Shown: in pieces, positions 54,496-64,000 of the stretch
How positions within the stretch are numbered: the stretch's first letter is position 1
Layout: every line of letters starts with the position of its first letter
Assembly: GCF_019207025.1 (NCBI RefSeq)
Contig: NZ_JAEEGC010000007.1
Location: 1 to 64,000, forward strand
Direction of reading: 5' to 3'
DNA length: 64,000 bases
Source: Clostridium thailandense
Lineage (GTDB): Bacteria; Bacillota; Clostridia; Clostridiales; Clostridiaceae
Position numbers and translations under genes: made by a program
The notes under the pieces: generated by a model
Told to the model about the DNA's origin: nothing
The model's database searches: none
What the model saw: only the letters and a program-made list of their open reading frames with translations

Positions 54496-55704
54496 TTGGA
54501 TACAAGTAGAGATGAAAGAAAACTCTTAAGATATACATACCTACTATGTTTAGTATGTTTTTGTAATTTAGCTATACTTAAACAACCTTTCGATAAAGGG
54601 GCTATGATTATGGCCGTAGTTACATGTTTGCTTATTGGATATTCTTATGTTGTAATAAGAAAGTTTTTTTCGGATGGTGATAAATATATATTTATCTTTT
54701 CAAGTATACTATCAGTTATAGGAATGGTTATGATATATAGAATTAACACAGCTAGTTCTATAAAACAGATAATTTGGTTTGCTATAGGGGTAACGAGTTT
54801 TATATTAATAGTTGTCCTTTTACCAGACTTAAGAAGCTTTAGCAAACAGAAGCATAAGTATATTTACTTAATAGTTACCTTAATATTTATGGGAATGGCT
54901 ATGCTGGTTGGTAGAGAAATAAACGGTTCTAAAAACTGGATAGTTATAGGTGGTTATAGCTTTCAGCCTTCGGAGGTTGGAAAGTTATTTTTAGTAGCTT
55001 ATCTGGGAGCAGAGTTAAAGGATTATAAAACTTTTAAAGATTTAATAAAACCAGGACTAGTAGTAATGGCATGTTTAGGTTTTATGGTTCTCCAAAAGGA
55101 TCTTGGATCAGCATTAATAATATTTGCAATATCTGTAACTATGTTATATATTGCAACATCAAAATTTAGATATATAGTTACATGTTTTGGACTATTTATT
55201 GTGGGAGCTTTAATAAGTTATAGGTTATTTGATCATGTAAAAGTTAGAGTACAAATATGGCTGAATCCATGGGCATACGCTAATGGAAAAAGCTATCAGA
55301 TAGTACAGTCGATGTTTTCTATAGCATCAGGGGGACTAACAGGATCAGGTTTGGGATTAGGGCATCCAGAATATGTGCCAGTCAACACTTCGGACTTTAT
55401 TTTTTCTGTTTTATGTGAGGAACTTGGAATACTTATAGGTTTTGGAATAATAATATTATACTTCCTGTTATTCTATAGATGTATGAGAGCTGCATTTTAT
55501 GAAGAAGACAGATTTTCGAGATTACTTGCGGTAGGATATAGTTCTATGATAGTATCACAGGTACTTGTCATAATAGGTGGAGTTATGAATGCAATACCTC
55601 TTACAGGTGTAACTTTGCCTTTGGTAAGTTATGGAGGAACTTCAATGCTTATCACGTTTTGTTCATTAGGTATAATTCAAAAGATATCAGAAGAGGGTAG
55701 ATAG
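54496..55704 (+). CDS. FtsW/RodA/SpoVE-family glycosyltransferase
   Basis: This 402-residue polytopic protein of the SEDS family polymerises lipid II into glycan strands. It has about ten membrane segments and the family motifs EINGSKNWIVIGGYSFQPSEVGK, ITGSGLGLGHPEYVP-like GGLTGSGLG, SDFIFSVLCEELG and LVSYGGTSML. The start is TTG at 54496 after GGTGGTGAT. It ends two bases before the PBP gene and forms a SEDS-PBP pair. Whether it acts in elongation, division or sporulation cannot be told from sequence. Confidence 0.92.
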   Translation: MDTSRDERKLLRYTYLLCLVCFCNLAILKQPFDKGAMIMAVVTCLLIGYSYVVIRKFFSDGDKYIFIFSSILSVIGMVMIYRINTASSIKQIIWFAIGVTSFILIVVLLPDLRSFSKQKHKYIYLIVTLIFMGMAMLVGREINGSKNWIVIGGYSFQPSEVGKLFLVAYLGAELKDYKTFKDLIKPGLVVMACLGFMVLQKDLGSALIIFAISVTMLYIATSKFRYIVTCFGLFIVGALISYRLFDHVKVRVQIWLNPWAYANGKSYQIVQSMFSIASGGLTGSGLGLGHPEYVPVNTSDFIFSVLCEELGILIGFGIIILYFLLFYRCMRAAFYEEDRFSRLLAVGYSSMIVSQVLVIIGGVMNAIPLTGVTLPLVSYGGTSMLITFCSLGIIQKISEEGR

Positions 55705-55706
55705 AT

Positions 55707-57134
55707 ATGAATGATATATCGAATAATATAAAAAAGGTTCTTGTAGTATTTTTAATATGCTTCATAGGAATAATATCGTATATAACATACTTTGAAATAG
55801 TAGTAGGACCTAAGATAGTTAATAATGCATATAATAGAAGGCTATGGGTTAAAAGAAATGAAGTATTAAGAGGAACTATTTTTGATAGAAATGGCAAACC
55901 ACTTACTAAGAGTGAAAGAGTGGATCAGGAAACTCAGAAAAGAGAATATACAGGTGGAGAGTTGTTTGCACATGTATTAGGATATGTGGATATAAAATAT
56001 GGTATAACAGGACTTGAGAGAAAGTATGATGAAGAACTTATGTCCACTGACATTAAGGAAAATGTGAAAAGCCTGATTATAAACAAAGGGAAAAGTGAAA
56101 AAAAAGTAGGAGATAATTTAAAAACAACTCTCGATTATGACGTTCAAAAGAAAGCATACGATATGCTAGGTGACAATAAAGGCGCTGTAGTTGCATTAAA
56201 TCCTAAAACAGGAGAAATATTATCAATGGTATCAAGGCCATCTTTTAATCCTAATAACTTACAGGAAATTTGGGCAAGTATTAATAAAGATAAGAATCTT
56301 CCATTAATAAACAGAGCTTCTGCAGGTCTATATCCGCCAGGTTCTACATTTAAAACTATAACGGCAATAAGCGCGTTAGAAAATATATCAGGCATAAAAA
56401 ATAGAAGCTTTGATGACAATGGAAGTTTATATATATCTAAGGATTATTCGCTCCATAATTTTAATGGTGAGGTATTAGGAAATTTAAGCTTTAGAGATGC
56501 GTATACTCATTCAAGTAATGTGGTATTTGGAACTCTGGGGTTAGAACTCGGAAATAGCAAGCTAAAAGAGACTGCAGAAAAGTTTTATTTTAACAAGGAG
56601 ATACCTGCAGATGGAATTCCAGTTGAAGCTAGTAAATTTCCTCTATTAAAAAGTTATGAAAAAGGAAGTATTGCACAAAGTGCTATAGGTCAAAGCAGTG
56701 ATCTTGCAAGTCCACTTCAAATGGCAGTAGTTTCAAGTACTATAGCTAATGGTGGAATAATGATGAAGCCATATTTAGTTAAAGAGGTTGATACAAGTAA
56801 AGGAGATATAGTAAGAACTATACAGCCAGAAGCATTGGGACAGATTATATCTGAAAGTACCGCGAACACTATGAAAGATTTTATGAAATCTGTTGTTGAG
56901 GAAGGAACTGGTGTTAACGCAGCTATAGATGGAGTTGAGGTTTGTGGTAAGACAGGAACAGCGGACCATCAAGATGGAGGTAAGGATGCTCCGCCTCATT
57001 CGTGGTTTATCGGTTTTGCTCCATATAATGACCCGCAAGTAGCTGTTGCAGTAATTGTCGAAGATGGAGGACAGGGAGGTATAGCTGCTGCCAGAATAGC
57101 ATCAGAAGTAATGAGAGCAGCATTAAAAAAATAA
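55707..57134 (+). CDS. Class B penicillin-binding protein (transpeptidase)
   Basis: This 475-residue protein has one N-terminal membrane segment (about 9-30), a short dimerisation region and a transpeptidase domain from about 140. Active-site motifs are PGSTFKT (nucleophile Ser), SSN (THSSNVVFG) and KTGTA. It is shorter than most class B PBPs and resembles the PbpA/SpoVD-type partners of SEDS proteins. GAGGGTAGAT precedes the ATG. It cross-links peptidoglycan together with the SEDS protein encoded immediately upstream. Confidence 0.94.
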   Translation: MNDISNNIKKVLVVFLICFIGIISYITYFEIVVGPKIVNNAYNRRLWVKRNEVLRGTIFDRNGKPLTKSERVDQETQKREYTGGELFAHVLGYVDIKYGITGLERKYDEELMSTDIKENVKSLIINKGKSEKKVGDNLKTTLDYDVQKKAYDMLGDNKGAVVALNPKTGEILSMVSRPSFNPNNLQEIWASINKDKNLPLINRASAGLYPPGSTFKTITAISALENISGIKNRSFDDNGSLYISKDYSLHNFNGEVLGNLSFRDAYTHSSNVVFGTLGLELGNSKLKETAEKFYFNKEIPADGIPVEASKFPLLKSYEKGSIAQSAIGQSSDLASPLQMAVVSSTIANGGIMMKPYLVKEVDTSKGDIVRTIQPEALGQIISESTANTMKDFMKSVVEEGTGVNAAIDGVEVCGKTGTADHQDGGKDAPPHSWFIGFAPYNDPQVAVAVIVEDGGQGGIAAARIASEVMRAALKK

Positions 57135-57157
57135 GATTATAATATATCTAAGCCATT

Positions 57158-57196
57158 AATGTCAGTAAACTGAAATAAGTTTTACTGACATTTTAT
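57158..57196 (+). terminator. Terminator of the FtsW-PBP genes
   Basis: AATGTCAGTAAAACT-like arms pair with AGTTTTACTGACATT, followed by TTATTTTG. Confidence 0.8.
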
Positions 57197-57353
57197 TTTG
57201 TAATATTAAAATTTTTCCCGGGAAATTTTTTGTTGTAAAAAGTAAAATTATTAGGATTTTAGTGGTATAATATAGACAATAATGAGGATATAAAAACAGT
57301 AATATATCAAGTATGTCTAAATTTGGATTTAGGTATACTTAAAAGGAGATAAA

Positions 57354-57968
57354 ATGAAAGGTAAAACTCATGCCGGTATTGGAATCGTGACATTCTTATC
57401 ACTTTATAGTAGATTGCCAGAGAAATTTAATTATATTGGCATAATAGTAGTGGTTATAGCGTCTATATTACCAGATATTGATCATCCTAAAAGTGTTATA
57501 AATAAATACATACTTCCATTTAAAAATAAAACAACTAAGATTATTCTTTATATGTGTATTGGTATAATAATATTATGGTATGATTATCTATATACTAAAG
57601 AACCTGTTTTAAAGGCGTTAGGAATATCATTTATGATAATAGCCGTATCGTCTCATAGAAATGGGTTGACACATAGTCTTTCTGGTATGGTTATATTTTC
57701 CTTTATTGCAGGCTATATAGGGAATATATATAATATAAATTATTTAACATACTATTTTATGATAGGCTATGGAATGCACTTATTATGTGATATGGCTACC
57801 AATAGAGGGGTGCCTCTTTTATATCCTTTTAAAAACAAAAAGATAAAGTTTCCTATAACATATAAGACTAATTCTAAGATAGGGACTACCATAGAGGAAT
57901 TACTTGCAATATTTGGACTTCTATTCGCAATATACAAAATTCCAATGATTTTTATAAATAAACATTAA
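57354..57968 (+). CDS. YdjM/DUF457-family membrane-bound predicted metal-dependent hydrolase
   Basis: This 204-residue polytopic protein has the family pattern KTHAGIG at the start, ILPDIDHPKS near residue 41, HRNGLTHS near 98 and a conserved GYGMHLLCDM near 138, whose His and Asp residues suggest a metal site in the membrane. About four or five membrane segments are visible. The biological substrate is unknown, though relatives are sometimes annotated as LexA-regulated. AAGGAG precedes the ATG. It lies 14 bases before uvrC. Confidence 0.85.
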   Translation: MKGKTHAGIGIVTFLSLYSRLPEKFNYIGIIVVVIASILPDIDHPKSVINKYILPFKNKTTKIILYMCIGIIILWYDYLYTKEPVLKALGISFMIIAVSSHRNGLTHSLSGMVIFSFIAGYIGNIYNINYLTYYFMIGYGMHLLCDMATNRGVPLLYPFKNKKIKFPITYKTNSKIGTTIEELLAIFGLLFAIYKIPMIFINKH

Positions 57969-57981
57969 CAGGAGTGGTCAT

Positions 57982-59847
57982 GTGTTTGATTTTGAGTATC
58001 AATTAAAGGTTTTGCCAGATAAGCCTGGAGTGTATCTAATGAAAAATACTTTAGGAGAAATAATATATGTTGGAAAGGCCAAAATATTAAAAAATAGAGT
58101 TAGGCAATATTTTCAAAGTTCGAAAAATCATTCTGAAAAAGTAAAAGCTATGGTGAAAAATATTGCTGAATTTGATTATATAGTAACAGATTCAGAAATG
58201 GAAGCTCTTATCTTAGAATGTAATCTGATTAAAAAACATAGACCAAGATATAACATTTTACTCAAAGATGATAAGCACTATCCATTTATAAAAATAACAA
58301 TCAATGAAGATTTTCCGAGAGTTTTTATAACTAGAATATTGGCTAAAGATGGGGCTAAATATTTTGGACCGTATACAGATGTATCAGCTGTATACGAAAC
58401 CATAGAATTACTTAAAAAGATATTCCCTATTAGAAATTGTAAAAAGTTTATAAAGGTAGATGGAGAAAAAGTAAGGCCATGTCTTAATTATCATATAGGT
58501 CTTTGTAAAGCACCCTGTGGAGGATATATAAATAGAGAGAATTATGGAAAGATAGTGGCTGATGTTATAGATTTATTATCTGGGAAGGGAAAAAATATAT
58601 TAAAAGCTTTAAAAGAAGAGATGAATGAAGCAGCAGAAAATTTAGAGTTTGAAAAAGCTGCAGCCTTGAGGGATAAAGTTTTAGCTATAGAAAAAGTTAC
58701 TGAAAAGCAGAAGATAATTACAGGTAACTTTGAGGATGAAGATTTTATAAATATATATAGTGATGAAAAGGACAGCTGTATTCAGGTGTTCTTTCTAAGA
58801 GATGGTAAAATAACAGGTAGAGAGCATTTCATTGTTGAGAATACTGGTGGAATAGACAAAAAAGAAATTATTTCAAACTTTATTAAAGAATTTTATGGAG
58901 GTACGGCATATATTCCTAAAACAATATATGTTCCAGATACTGAAGATCATCAACTTTTGCAGGAATGGCTTGGAATGAAAAGAAGTTCGAAGGTAATTAT
59001 AAAGATTCCTCAAAAAGGCGAGAAGAAAGAAACATTAAATCTTGTAGAAAAGAATGCTAAAATGACATTAGAGAATTTTAAAATAAAGTTTATTCAGGAA
59101 AAAGAAATTCATAATGTAGCTCTGCAGGAATTAGCGGATATACTTAATTTAGAAGATATTCCATGTAGAATAGAGGCCTATGATATTTCTAATATACAAG
59201 GTGTTGACTCTGTGGGGACTATGGTCGTATTTGAAAATGGAAGAGCTAAAAATAGTAATTATAGAAGATTTAAAATAAATACGGTAAAAGGTGCAAACGA
59301 CTATGATAGTATGAGAGAAATTCTAACGAGAAGATTTAAACATGGATTGGAGGAGATAAAAGGTATACAGGAGAGAAAATTAGATTTAAGTTCAGGAAAA
59401 TTTTGTGTTTTTCCAGATTTAATACTAATGGATGGAGGAAGAGGTCAGGTTAATATTGCATTAGAGGTATTAAAGGATTTTTGTATGAATATACCTGTAT
59501 GTGGAATGGTAAAAGATGAGAGGCATAATACAAGAGGGTTAATATATAATAATGAAGAACTTCCAATAAATATTCAATCCAACGTAATGAGGCTAATTAC
59601 AAGAATTCAAGATGAAGTCCATAGATTTGCTATTACATATCATAGAAGTTTAAGAAACAAAAGAGTTCTTCATTCGGTACTAGAAGATATCCCTAATATT
59701 GGAGAAAAAAGAAGAAAGGAACTTCTAAAGCAATTTGGAAGTATAGATATGATAAAAAAGGCAACTTTTGAAGAACTAGTAGATACACCATCTTTAGATA
59801 AAAAAGCGGCGCAAAGTATTATAGAATATTTCAAAAATAATAATTAG
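57982..59847 (+). CDS. uvrC: Excinuclease ABC subunit C
   Basis: UvrC makes the dual incisions in nucleotide excision repair. The 621-residue protein has the GIY-YIG nuclease domain (GVYLMKNTLGEIIYVGKA, about 14-95), the UVR motif (about 205-240), the RNase H-like endonuclease domain with ECDIS-like EAYDISNIQG and DGGRGQVNIA, and C-terminal helix-hairpin-helix repeats (LLKQFGSIDMIKKAT). The start is GTG after CAGGAGTGG. uvrC is separated from uvrBA by the FHA, SEDS, PBP and YdjM-like genes. Confidence 0.97.
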   Translation: MFDFEYQLKVLPDKPGVYLMKNTLGEIIYVGKAKILKNRVRQYFQSSKNHSEKVKAMVKNIAEFDYIVTDSEMEALILECNLIKKHRPRYNILLKDDKHYPFIKITINEDFPRVFITRILAKDGAKYFGPYTDVSAVYETIELLKKIFPIRNCKKFIKVDGEKVRPCLNYHIGLCKAPCGGYINRENYGKIVADVIDLLSGKGKNILKALKEEMNEAAENLEFEKAAALRDKVLAIEKVTEKQKIITGNFEDEDFINIYSDEKDSCIQVFFLRDGKITGREHFIVENTGGIDKKEIISNFIKEFYGGTAYIPKTIYVPDTEDHQLLQEWLGMKRSSKVIIKIPQKGEKKETLNLVEKNAKMTLENFKIKFIQEKEIHNVALQELADILNLEDIPCRIEAYDISNIQGVDSVGTMVVFENGRAKNSNYRRFKINTVKGANDYDSMREILTRRFKHGLEEIKGIQERKLDLSSGKFCVFPDLILMDGGRGQVNIALEVLKDFCMNIPVCGMVKDERHNTRGLIYNNEELPINIQSNVMRLITRIQDEVHRFAITYHRSLRNKRVLHSVLEDIPNIGEKRRKELLKQFGSIDMIKKATFEELVDTPSLDKKAAQSIIEYFKNNN

Positions 59848-59970
59848 AATTTATAATATTATAAAATATTTAAAGAAAATGGAAAGCTGTTAGATATTAA
59901 TCTTGATTAAGAGGTGTACATACATTATACTAAAAATGATACGTAATTTAATTTTCAAGGAGAATATGAC

Positions 59971-60897
59971 ATGAATAGATTTAAAGATTTCAGTACGAAA
60001 TTAACTAATGTACTAGATGTTAGAAATATAGAAATAGATGCGCTAATGAAAAATCATACATCTTTTAAAGTAGGGGGTCCTGTGGACATATTAGTAACCC
60101 CTGAAAGCTTTGAACAGGTAGTAGAGGTTGTTAAATTATGTAAGGTAGATAACGTTCCATGCTTTATAATAGGTAATGGAACTAACTTACTTGTAAAAGA
60201 TGGTGGAATACGAGGTGTAGTTGTTAAATTATGTAAACTTGACAATATAAGAGTAGATGACGAAATAATAATAGCCCAAAGTGGAGCTCAGTTAAAGGAT
60301 GTTTCTGATGTTGCAGCGGAGAATAGTTTGACAGGTTTTGAATTTGCATGTGGAATTCCAGGAAGCATTGGAGGAGCAGCAGCAATGAATGCTGGGGCCT
60401 ATAATGGAGAAATATCCAATGTTATAGAAAGTGCTAAAATTATAGACAATAATGGAAACATAGTAGTAATTAATAAAGAACAGCTGGAACTTGGATATAG
60501 AATGAGTTCCATACTTAAAAATGGATATACTGTTTTAGAGGTTACTTTTAAACTTAATAAGGGTGATCAACAAAAGATTGTAGACAGAATAAATGATTTA
60601 AATAGAAGAAGAAGTGAAAAGCAACCACTTGAATATCCATCAGCAGGAAGCACATTTAAAAGGCCTGAGGGATATTTTGCAGCTAAGTTAATAGAGGACA
60701 CTGGATTAAAAGGTATGAGTGTAGGGGATGCTGAGGTATCCACAAAACATTCAGGCTTTATAATAAATAAAGGAAATGCTACAGCTGCGGATGTTTTGAA
60801 CTTAATTAAACTTGTTCAAAAGAGAGTAAAAAATAAGTTTGACGTAGATCTTTATACTGAGGTTAGAATTATAGGCGAAGAGTGTAGCAATATGTAG
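59971..60897 (+). CDS. murB: UDP-N-acetylenolpyruvoylglucosamine reductase
   Basis: MurB reduces enolpyruvyl-UDP-GlcNAc to UDP-MurNAc with NADPH and FAD. The 308-residue protein has [61 protein letters not shown] and the catalytic serine loop [20 protein letters not shown] precedes the ATG. It lies 123 bases after uvrC with no clear terminator between and is followed by one. Confidence 0.96.
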   Translation: MNRFKDFSTKLTNVLDVRNIEIDALMKNHTSFKVGGPVDILVTPESFEQVVEVVKLCKVDNVPCFIIGNGTNLLVKDGGIRGVVVKLCKLDNIRVDDEIIIAQSGAQLKDVSDVAAENSLTGFEFACGIPGSIGGAAAMNAGAYNGEISNVIESAKIIDNNGNIVVINKEQLELGYRMSSILKNGYTVLEVTFKLNKGDQQKIVDRINDLNRRRSEKQPLEYPSAGSTFKRPEGYFAAKLIEDTGLKGMSVGDAEVSTKHSGFIINKGNATAADVLNLIKLVQKRVKNKFDVDLYTEVRIIGEECSNM

Positions 60898-60931
60898 AAG
60901 ATTGATGAAATGTTAAATCAAAGATGCAAAG

Positions 60932-60977
60932 AATGGAGAATTTAACACTAAAATAGGGTTAAATTCTCCATTTTATC
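60932..60977 (+). terminator. Terminator of murB
   Basis: AATGGAGAATTTAAC and GTTAAATTCTCCATT arms are followed by TTATCTTC. Confidence 0.85.
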
Positions 60978-61109
60978 TTCTATTCCTTCTTACAAACTGT
61001 TGTGTTATAATTATAAAGTAAATGCATATTAATATTTTCATAATAATATATATATATTTATTTGTATTAAGAAATGATGTATATTAAATCACCAACAGGA
61101 GGGTTGACT

Positions 61110-61994
61110 ATGAGATTTATTATAGTAACAGGTCTATCAGGCGCAGGAAAAACTCAAGCTATAAGAAGCTTAGAGGATTTAGGATATTTTTGTGTAGATA
61201 ACCTTCCGCCCACATTGATACCTAAATTTGCAGAAGCTTGCTATCAAACTGATGGTAAAATTGATAAAATAGCTTTGGTAATAGATATAAGAGGTGGGAA
61301 ATTTTTTGATGATTTATTTGAAAGCTTAAACAATTTAAAAAATGAAGGTTATAAATATGAAATTTTATTTTTGGATGCTTCAGACGAAGTTCTTATAAAG
61401 AGATTCAAAGAGAGTAGAAGAAAACATCCATTGGCTCCTGATGGGAGAATATTGAATGGAATATTGCTTGAAAAAAACAAATTAAGAGAAGTTAAAGATA
61501 GAGCGGATACAATTATTGACACCTCTAAACTTGCCACAAGGGAGCTTAGAGAAGAGATAACAAAAATTTATTCAGAAGAAGGGCAGATGGAAACTCAGCT
61601 AATTATAACAGTGCTCTCTTTTGGATTTAAATATGGAATGCCAATAGACTCAGACTTGGTATTTGATGTGAGGTTTTTACCAAATCCGTATTATATACCA
61701 GAACTTAAGAAGTATTCGGGAAATGATCAACCAGTTAGAGATTATGTTATGGGATTTGAAGAGACAAGAGAGTTTGTTGATAAACTAGAAGATATGTTAA
61801 AGTTTTTAATTCCTAATTATTTAAAAGAAGGAAAAAGACAGCTTATACTATCTATAGGATGCACAGGCGGTAGACACAGGTCAGTAACTATTGCAAATTC
61901 AATTTTTGAGAAGCTTAAAGCTTCCGGATATAAAGTAAATATAGATCATAGAGATATAGAGGAAGACACTAATAAAGGTGGTAAAAAACTATGA
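61110..61994 (+). CDS. rapZ: RNase adapter / nucleotide-binding protein RapZ (YvcJ)
   Basis: The protein of about 294 residues has Walker [36 protein letters not shown], and the C-terminal RapZ domain with [10 protein letters not shown]. In E. coli RapZ controls the small RNA that governs glmS; in Firmicutes the relative YvcJ binds and hydrolyses nucleotides, with effects on competence. ATG at 61110 follows AGGAGGGTTGACT; the ATG at 61074 would add 12 residues without a site. It overlaps yvcK by 4 bases, the standard rapZ-yvcK-whiA order. Confidence 0.95.
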   Translation: MRFIIVTGLSGAGKTQAIRSLEDLGYFCVDNLPPTLIPKFAEACYQTDGKIDKIALVIDIRGGKFFDDLFESLNNLKNEGYKYEILFLDASDEVLIKRFKESRRKHPLAPDGRILNGILLEKNKLREVKDRADTIIDTSKLATRELREEITKIYSEEGQMETQLIITVLSFGFKYGMPIDSDLVFDVRFLPNPYYIPELKKYSGNDQPVRDYVMGFEETREFVDKLEDMLKFLIPNYLKEGKRQLILSIGCTGGRHRSVTIANSIFEKLKASGYKVNIDHRDIEEDTNKGGKKL

Positions 61995-63322
61995 AAATAG
62001 TAGACTGGTTTAGACCAGGTATAAAGGTGAAAAGATGGGTTATGCTTGGTGCTATGGGAGTTTTATTTATATCATTTGGATTTTTGGAGTTTACCAATAG
62101 AAGATTATATAACGGTTATTATATATCCTTTTATGTGTTTTTGATTGTTTCTGGGCTCTTTGTCTTATACTTGTCCATAACGCAAGGAATGCGTTCAATA
62201 ATTGTACTTATAAATAAGGGTTATTTAAATGTTTCATTAGACTCTAAAAAACTCGAAAACTTAATATATGAAAAAAGGCTATTGGTAAAGGGACCTAAAA
62301 TTGTAGCCATAGGTGGAGGAACAGGATTGTCCACTATGCTTAGGGGACTAAAATACTATACTTCCAATATAACTGCAATAGTTACAGTCGCAGACGATGG
62401 GGGAGGTTCGGGTGACTTAAGACTTGATTTAGGCATGCTGCCCCCAGGAGATATAAGGAACTGTATTCTTGCATTAGCAGATACAGAACCGCTAATGGAA
62501 GAACTTCTCCAGTACAGATTTAAAGATGGAAGGTTAAAAAATCAAAGCTTTGGGAATTTATTTCTAGCAGCTATGGATGGTATATCTGGTAACTTTGAAG
62601 AAGCAGTTCACAAGATGAGTTCAGTTTTAGCAGTAACAGGTAAGGTAATGCCTGTTACTCTTGATAATGTCGTATTAAAAGCTAAGCTTAAAAATGGGGC
62701 AATAATAGAGGGTGAATCAAATATTCCAGTGGAATCTTTAAAAAGGAATAGTCCAATTGAAAAGGTATTTATTGAGCCTAAGAATGCAAGAGCACTTAAG
62801 GAAGCGGTAGAAGCTATAATAGAGGCAGATGCTATAATATTAGGACCGGGGAGCCTTTATACCAGTGTTATTCCTAATTTGTTAGTTAAAGATATTGCTG
62901 ATGCAGTACAAAAAACTCAAGCAATAAAATTATATGTATCGAATATAATGACGCAGCCGGGAGAAACAGATGGCTTTGGTGTTGAGGATCATATAAGATC
63001 AATATTTAAACATATTAGTAATAAGGTTATAGATTATGTAGTAATAAATGTGGGGAAAATTGATGATGAATTAGAAGGAAAGTATAAAGAAGAAGCATCA
63101 CATTTAGTTTCCATAGATGAGGATGAAATAAAAAAGTTGAATGTAAACATTATTGAAGGTGACTTTATAACAGTTAGAAATGGATTGATAAGACATAATT
63201 CTGAGAAATTAGCTTCAATATTAATTGAAACTATTATGGACAAAAAGTTACTATTTGATAGAAAGAAAATTATTGAATATTTCTATTTATCAGAGAGGTT
63301 AAAGCAAAATAAAAATAAATAG
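61991..63322 (+). CDS. yvcK: Gluconeogenesis factor YvcK family protein
   Basis: This 443-residue protein has two N-terminal membrane segments (about 18-35 and 45-68) followed by the CofD-like YvcK domain with [46 protein letters not shown] and [14 protein letters not shown]. YvcK binds UDP-sugars and is needed for growth on gluconeogenic carbon sources and for wall integrity in Bacillus. The membrane-anchored form differs from the soluble Bacillus protein. It starts with ATGA overlapping the rapZ stop. Confidence 0.95.
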   Translation: MKIVDWFRPGIKVKRWVMLGAMGVLFISFGFLEFTNRRLYNGYYISFYVFLIVSGLFVLYLSITQGMRSIIVLINKGYLNVSLDSKKLENLIYEKRLLVKGPKIVAIGGGTGLSTMLRGLKYYTSNITAIVTVADDGGGSGDLRLDLGMLPPGDIRNCILALADTEPLMEELLQYRFKDGRLKNQSFGNLFLAAMDGISGNFEEAVHKMSSVLAVTGKVMPVTLDNVVLKAKLKNGAIIEGESNIPVESLKRNSPIEKVFIEPKNARALKEAVEAIIEADAIILGPGSLYTSVIPNLLVKDIADAVQKTQAIKLYVSNIMTQPGETDGFGVEDHIRSIFKHISNKVIDYVVINVGKIDDELEGKYKEEASHLVSIDEDEIKKLNVNIIEGDFITVRNGLIRHNSEKLASILIETIMDKKLLFDRKKIIEYFYLSERLKQNKNK

Positions 63323-63333
63323 GGAGAGAAATC

Positions 63334-64000
63334 ATGTCTTTTTCGCTAAAAGTTAAAAATGAAGTTTGTAGATATACGAATATGGATAAGAAAGAGGCAA
63401 TAGCAGCTCTATCTGCGATAATGAAAGTTAGTGGTACATTGCTGCTTGGTGGCAATAAGCAATTTAGCTTTAAGATTGCTACTGAAAATCCGGCTATTGC
63501 AAGGCTAATATTTAAGATGTTAAAGGAACATTTTAATATTCATACTAAAATTATGGTGAAAAGGAGTAATTCACTAAAAAAAAATAATGTCTATATAATA
63601 TTGATTACAGAAGAAATGGGAGTAAGAGACTTGCTTAAAGAAGTAGGTTTACTCAAAGAAAACGAAAATATATTTTCTTTAGACTATAGTATACCTAGAG
63701 ATGTAATAGAAGCTGAAGAATGCAAAAGATCATATATTAGAGGTGCATTTTTAGGTGGGGGGAGCATTGCTAATCCAGAAAAGACCTATCATTTAGAATT
63801 TGTAACACATGATAATGATTATGCAGAGGATTTAAGTAATCTTATAAATGAATATGGTCTAAATTCAAAAGTCATACAGAGAAAAAGTAGCTTTATAGTT
63901 TATCTTAAAGAAGGAGAACAAATAGTAGACTTGCTCAACATAATAGGGGCGCACTCTTCTCTTTTAGAATTAGAAAATGTGAGAATAATGAAAGAGATGA
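63334..64000 (+). CDS. whiA: DNA-binding protein WhiA (cut by window edge)
   Basis: The frame opens at ATG 63334 after GGGAGAG and stays open to the end of the window, giving 222 residues. It begins MSFSLKVKNEVCRY, and the LAGLIDADG-like region is recognisable in CKRSYIRGAFLGGGSIANPEK and YHLEFVTHDNDYAEDL. WhiA is a homing-endonuclease-derived DNA-binding protein that affects division and, in actinomycetes, sporulation. The C-terminal helix-turn-helix lies beyond the edge. Gene order rapZ-yvcK-whiA confirms it. Confidence 0.94.
   Translation, partial: MSFSLKVKNEVCRYTNMDKKEAIAALSAIMKVSGTLLLGGNKQFSFKIATENPAIARLIFKMLKEHFNIHTKIMVKRSNSLKKNNVYIILITEEMGVRDLLKEVGLLKENENIFSLDYSIPRDVIEAEECKRSYIRGAFLGGGSIANPEKTYHLEFVTHDNDYAEDLSNLINEYGLNSKVIQRKSSFIVYLKEGEQIVDLLNIIGAHSSLLELENVRIMKEM

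Noticed and set aside
1-64000. CRISPR arrays, tRNA, rRNA, insertion sequences and prophage genes
   Set aside because: No regularly spaced direct repeats of CRISPR length, no tRNA- or rRNA-like conserved sequences, and no transposase or integrase frames were seen. The 51-bp tandem units lie within the glmS ribozyme and lack spacers.

Overview
The window is about 64 kb of AT-rich, densely packed DNA from an anaerobic low-GC Firmicute, most likely Clostridium sensu stricto (cluster I). The assignment rests on the butyrate kinase / phosphotransbutyrylase genes, a four-subunit 2-oxoacid:ferredoxin oxidoreductase, a PolC-type replicase, strong AGGAGG ribosome binding sites, a SleB/CwlJ-type cortex-lytic enzyme, a GerS-like lipoprotein and Firmicute-specific RNA switches. 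I saw no rRNA, tRNA, CRISPR array, transposase or prophage gene.

Layout. (a) 1-4.1 kb: a sigma-54 activator with an N-terminal HPr domain is divergent from ptsI (PTS Enzyme I). Between them lie a near-perfect -24/-12 promoter and three copies of a 17-bp palindrome. (b) 4.2-8.0 kb: a lipoprotein, a TPR membrane protein, thioredoxin and a thioredoxin-reductase-like flavoprotein that has lost its NADPH motifs. (c) 8.1-12.5 kb: a cell-wall hydrolase behind a c-di-AMP (ydaO) riboswitch, divergent from cdaA-cdaR and a large FAD protein. (d) 12.6-19.5 kb: a fermentative block, buk-ptb-buk, a P-loop ATPase and a vor/kor-type oxidoreductase. Together these could turn 2-oxoacids into acyl-CoA, acyl-phosphate, acid and ATP. 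(e) 19.5-24.2 kb: a 230-bp hairpin element, glmM, and glmS preceded by a glmS ribozyme that carries a triplicated insert. (f) 24.5-36.4 kb: polC, cheW, a large chemoreceptor with an internal duplication, an EAL-HDOD protein, a YihY-like membrane protein and two uncharacterised genes.

(g) 36.5-41.4 kb: acpS, nnrD/E, a GerS-like lipoprotein, alr and mazEF. (h) 41.6-48.8 kb: split transketolase, a YitT-family protein, ftsEX, an S41 protease and a PDZ membrane protein. (i) 48.8-60.9 kb: uvrB, uvrA, then FHA, FtsW/RodA and PBP genes, a YdjM-like membrane protein, uvrC and murB. (j) 61.1-64.0 kb: rapZ, yvcK and whiA, the last cut by the window edge.

Common themes are cell-envelope synthesis (glmM, glmS, murB, ftsEX, FtsW/PBP, alr) tied to c-di-AMP signalling and RNA-based control of glucosamine-6-phosphate, plus ferredoxin-linked energy and redox metabolism. 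The strongest candidates for new biology are the HPr-domain activator wired to ptsI, the glmS ribozyme with its 51-bp tandem repeat, and two families of long palindromic intergenic elements. All functional calls come from reading the sequence and recalling families; no database search was run.
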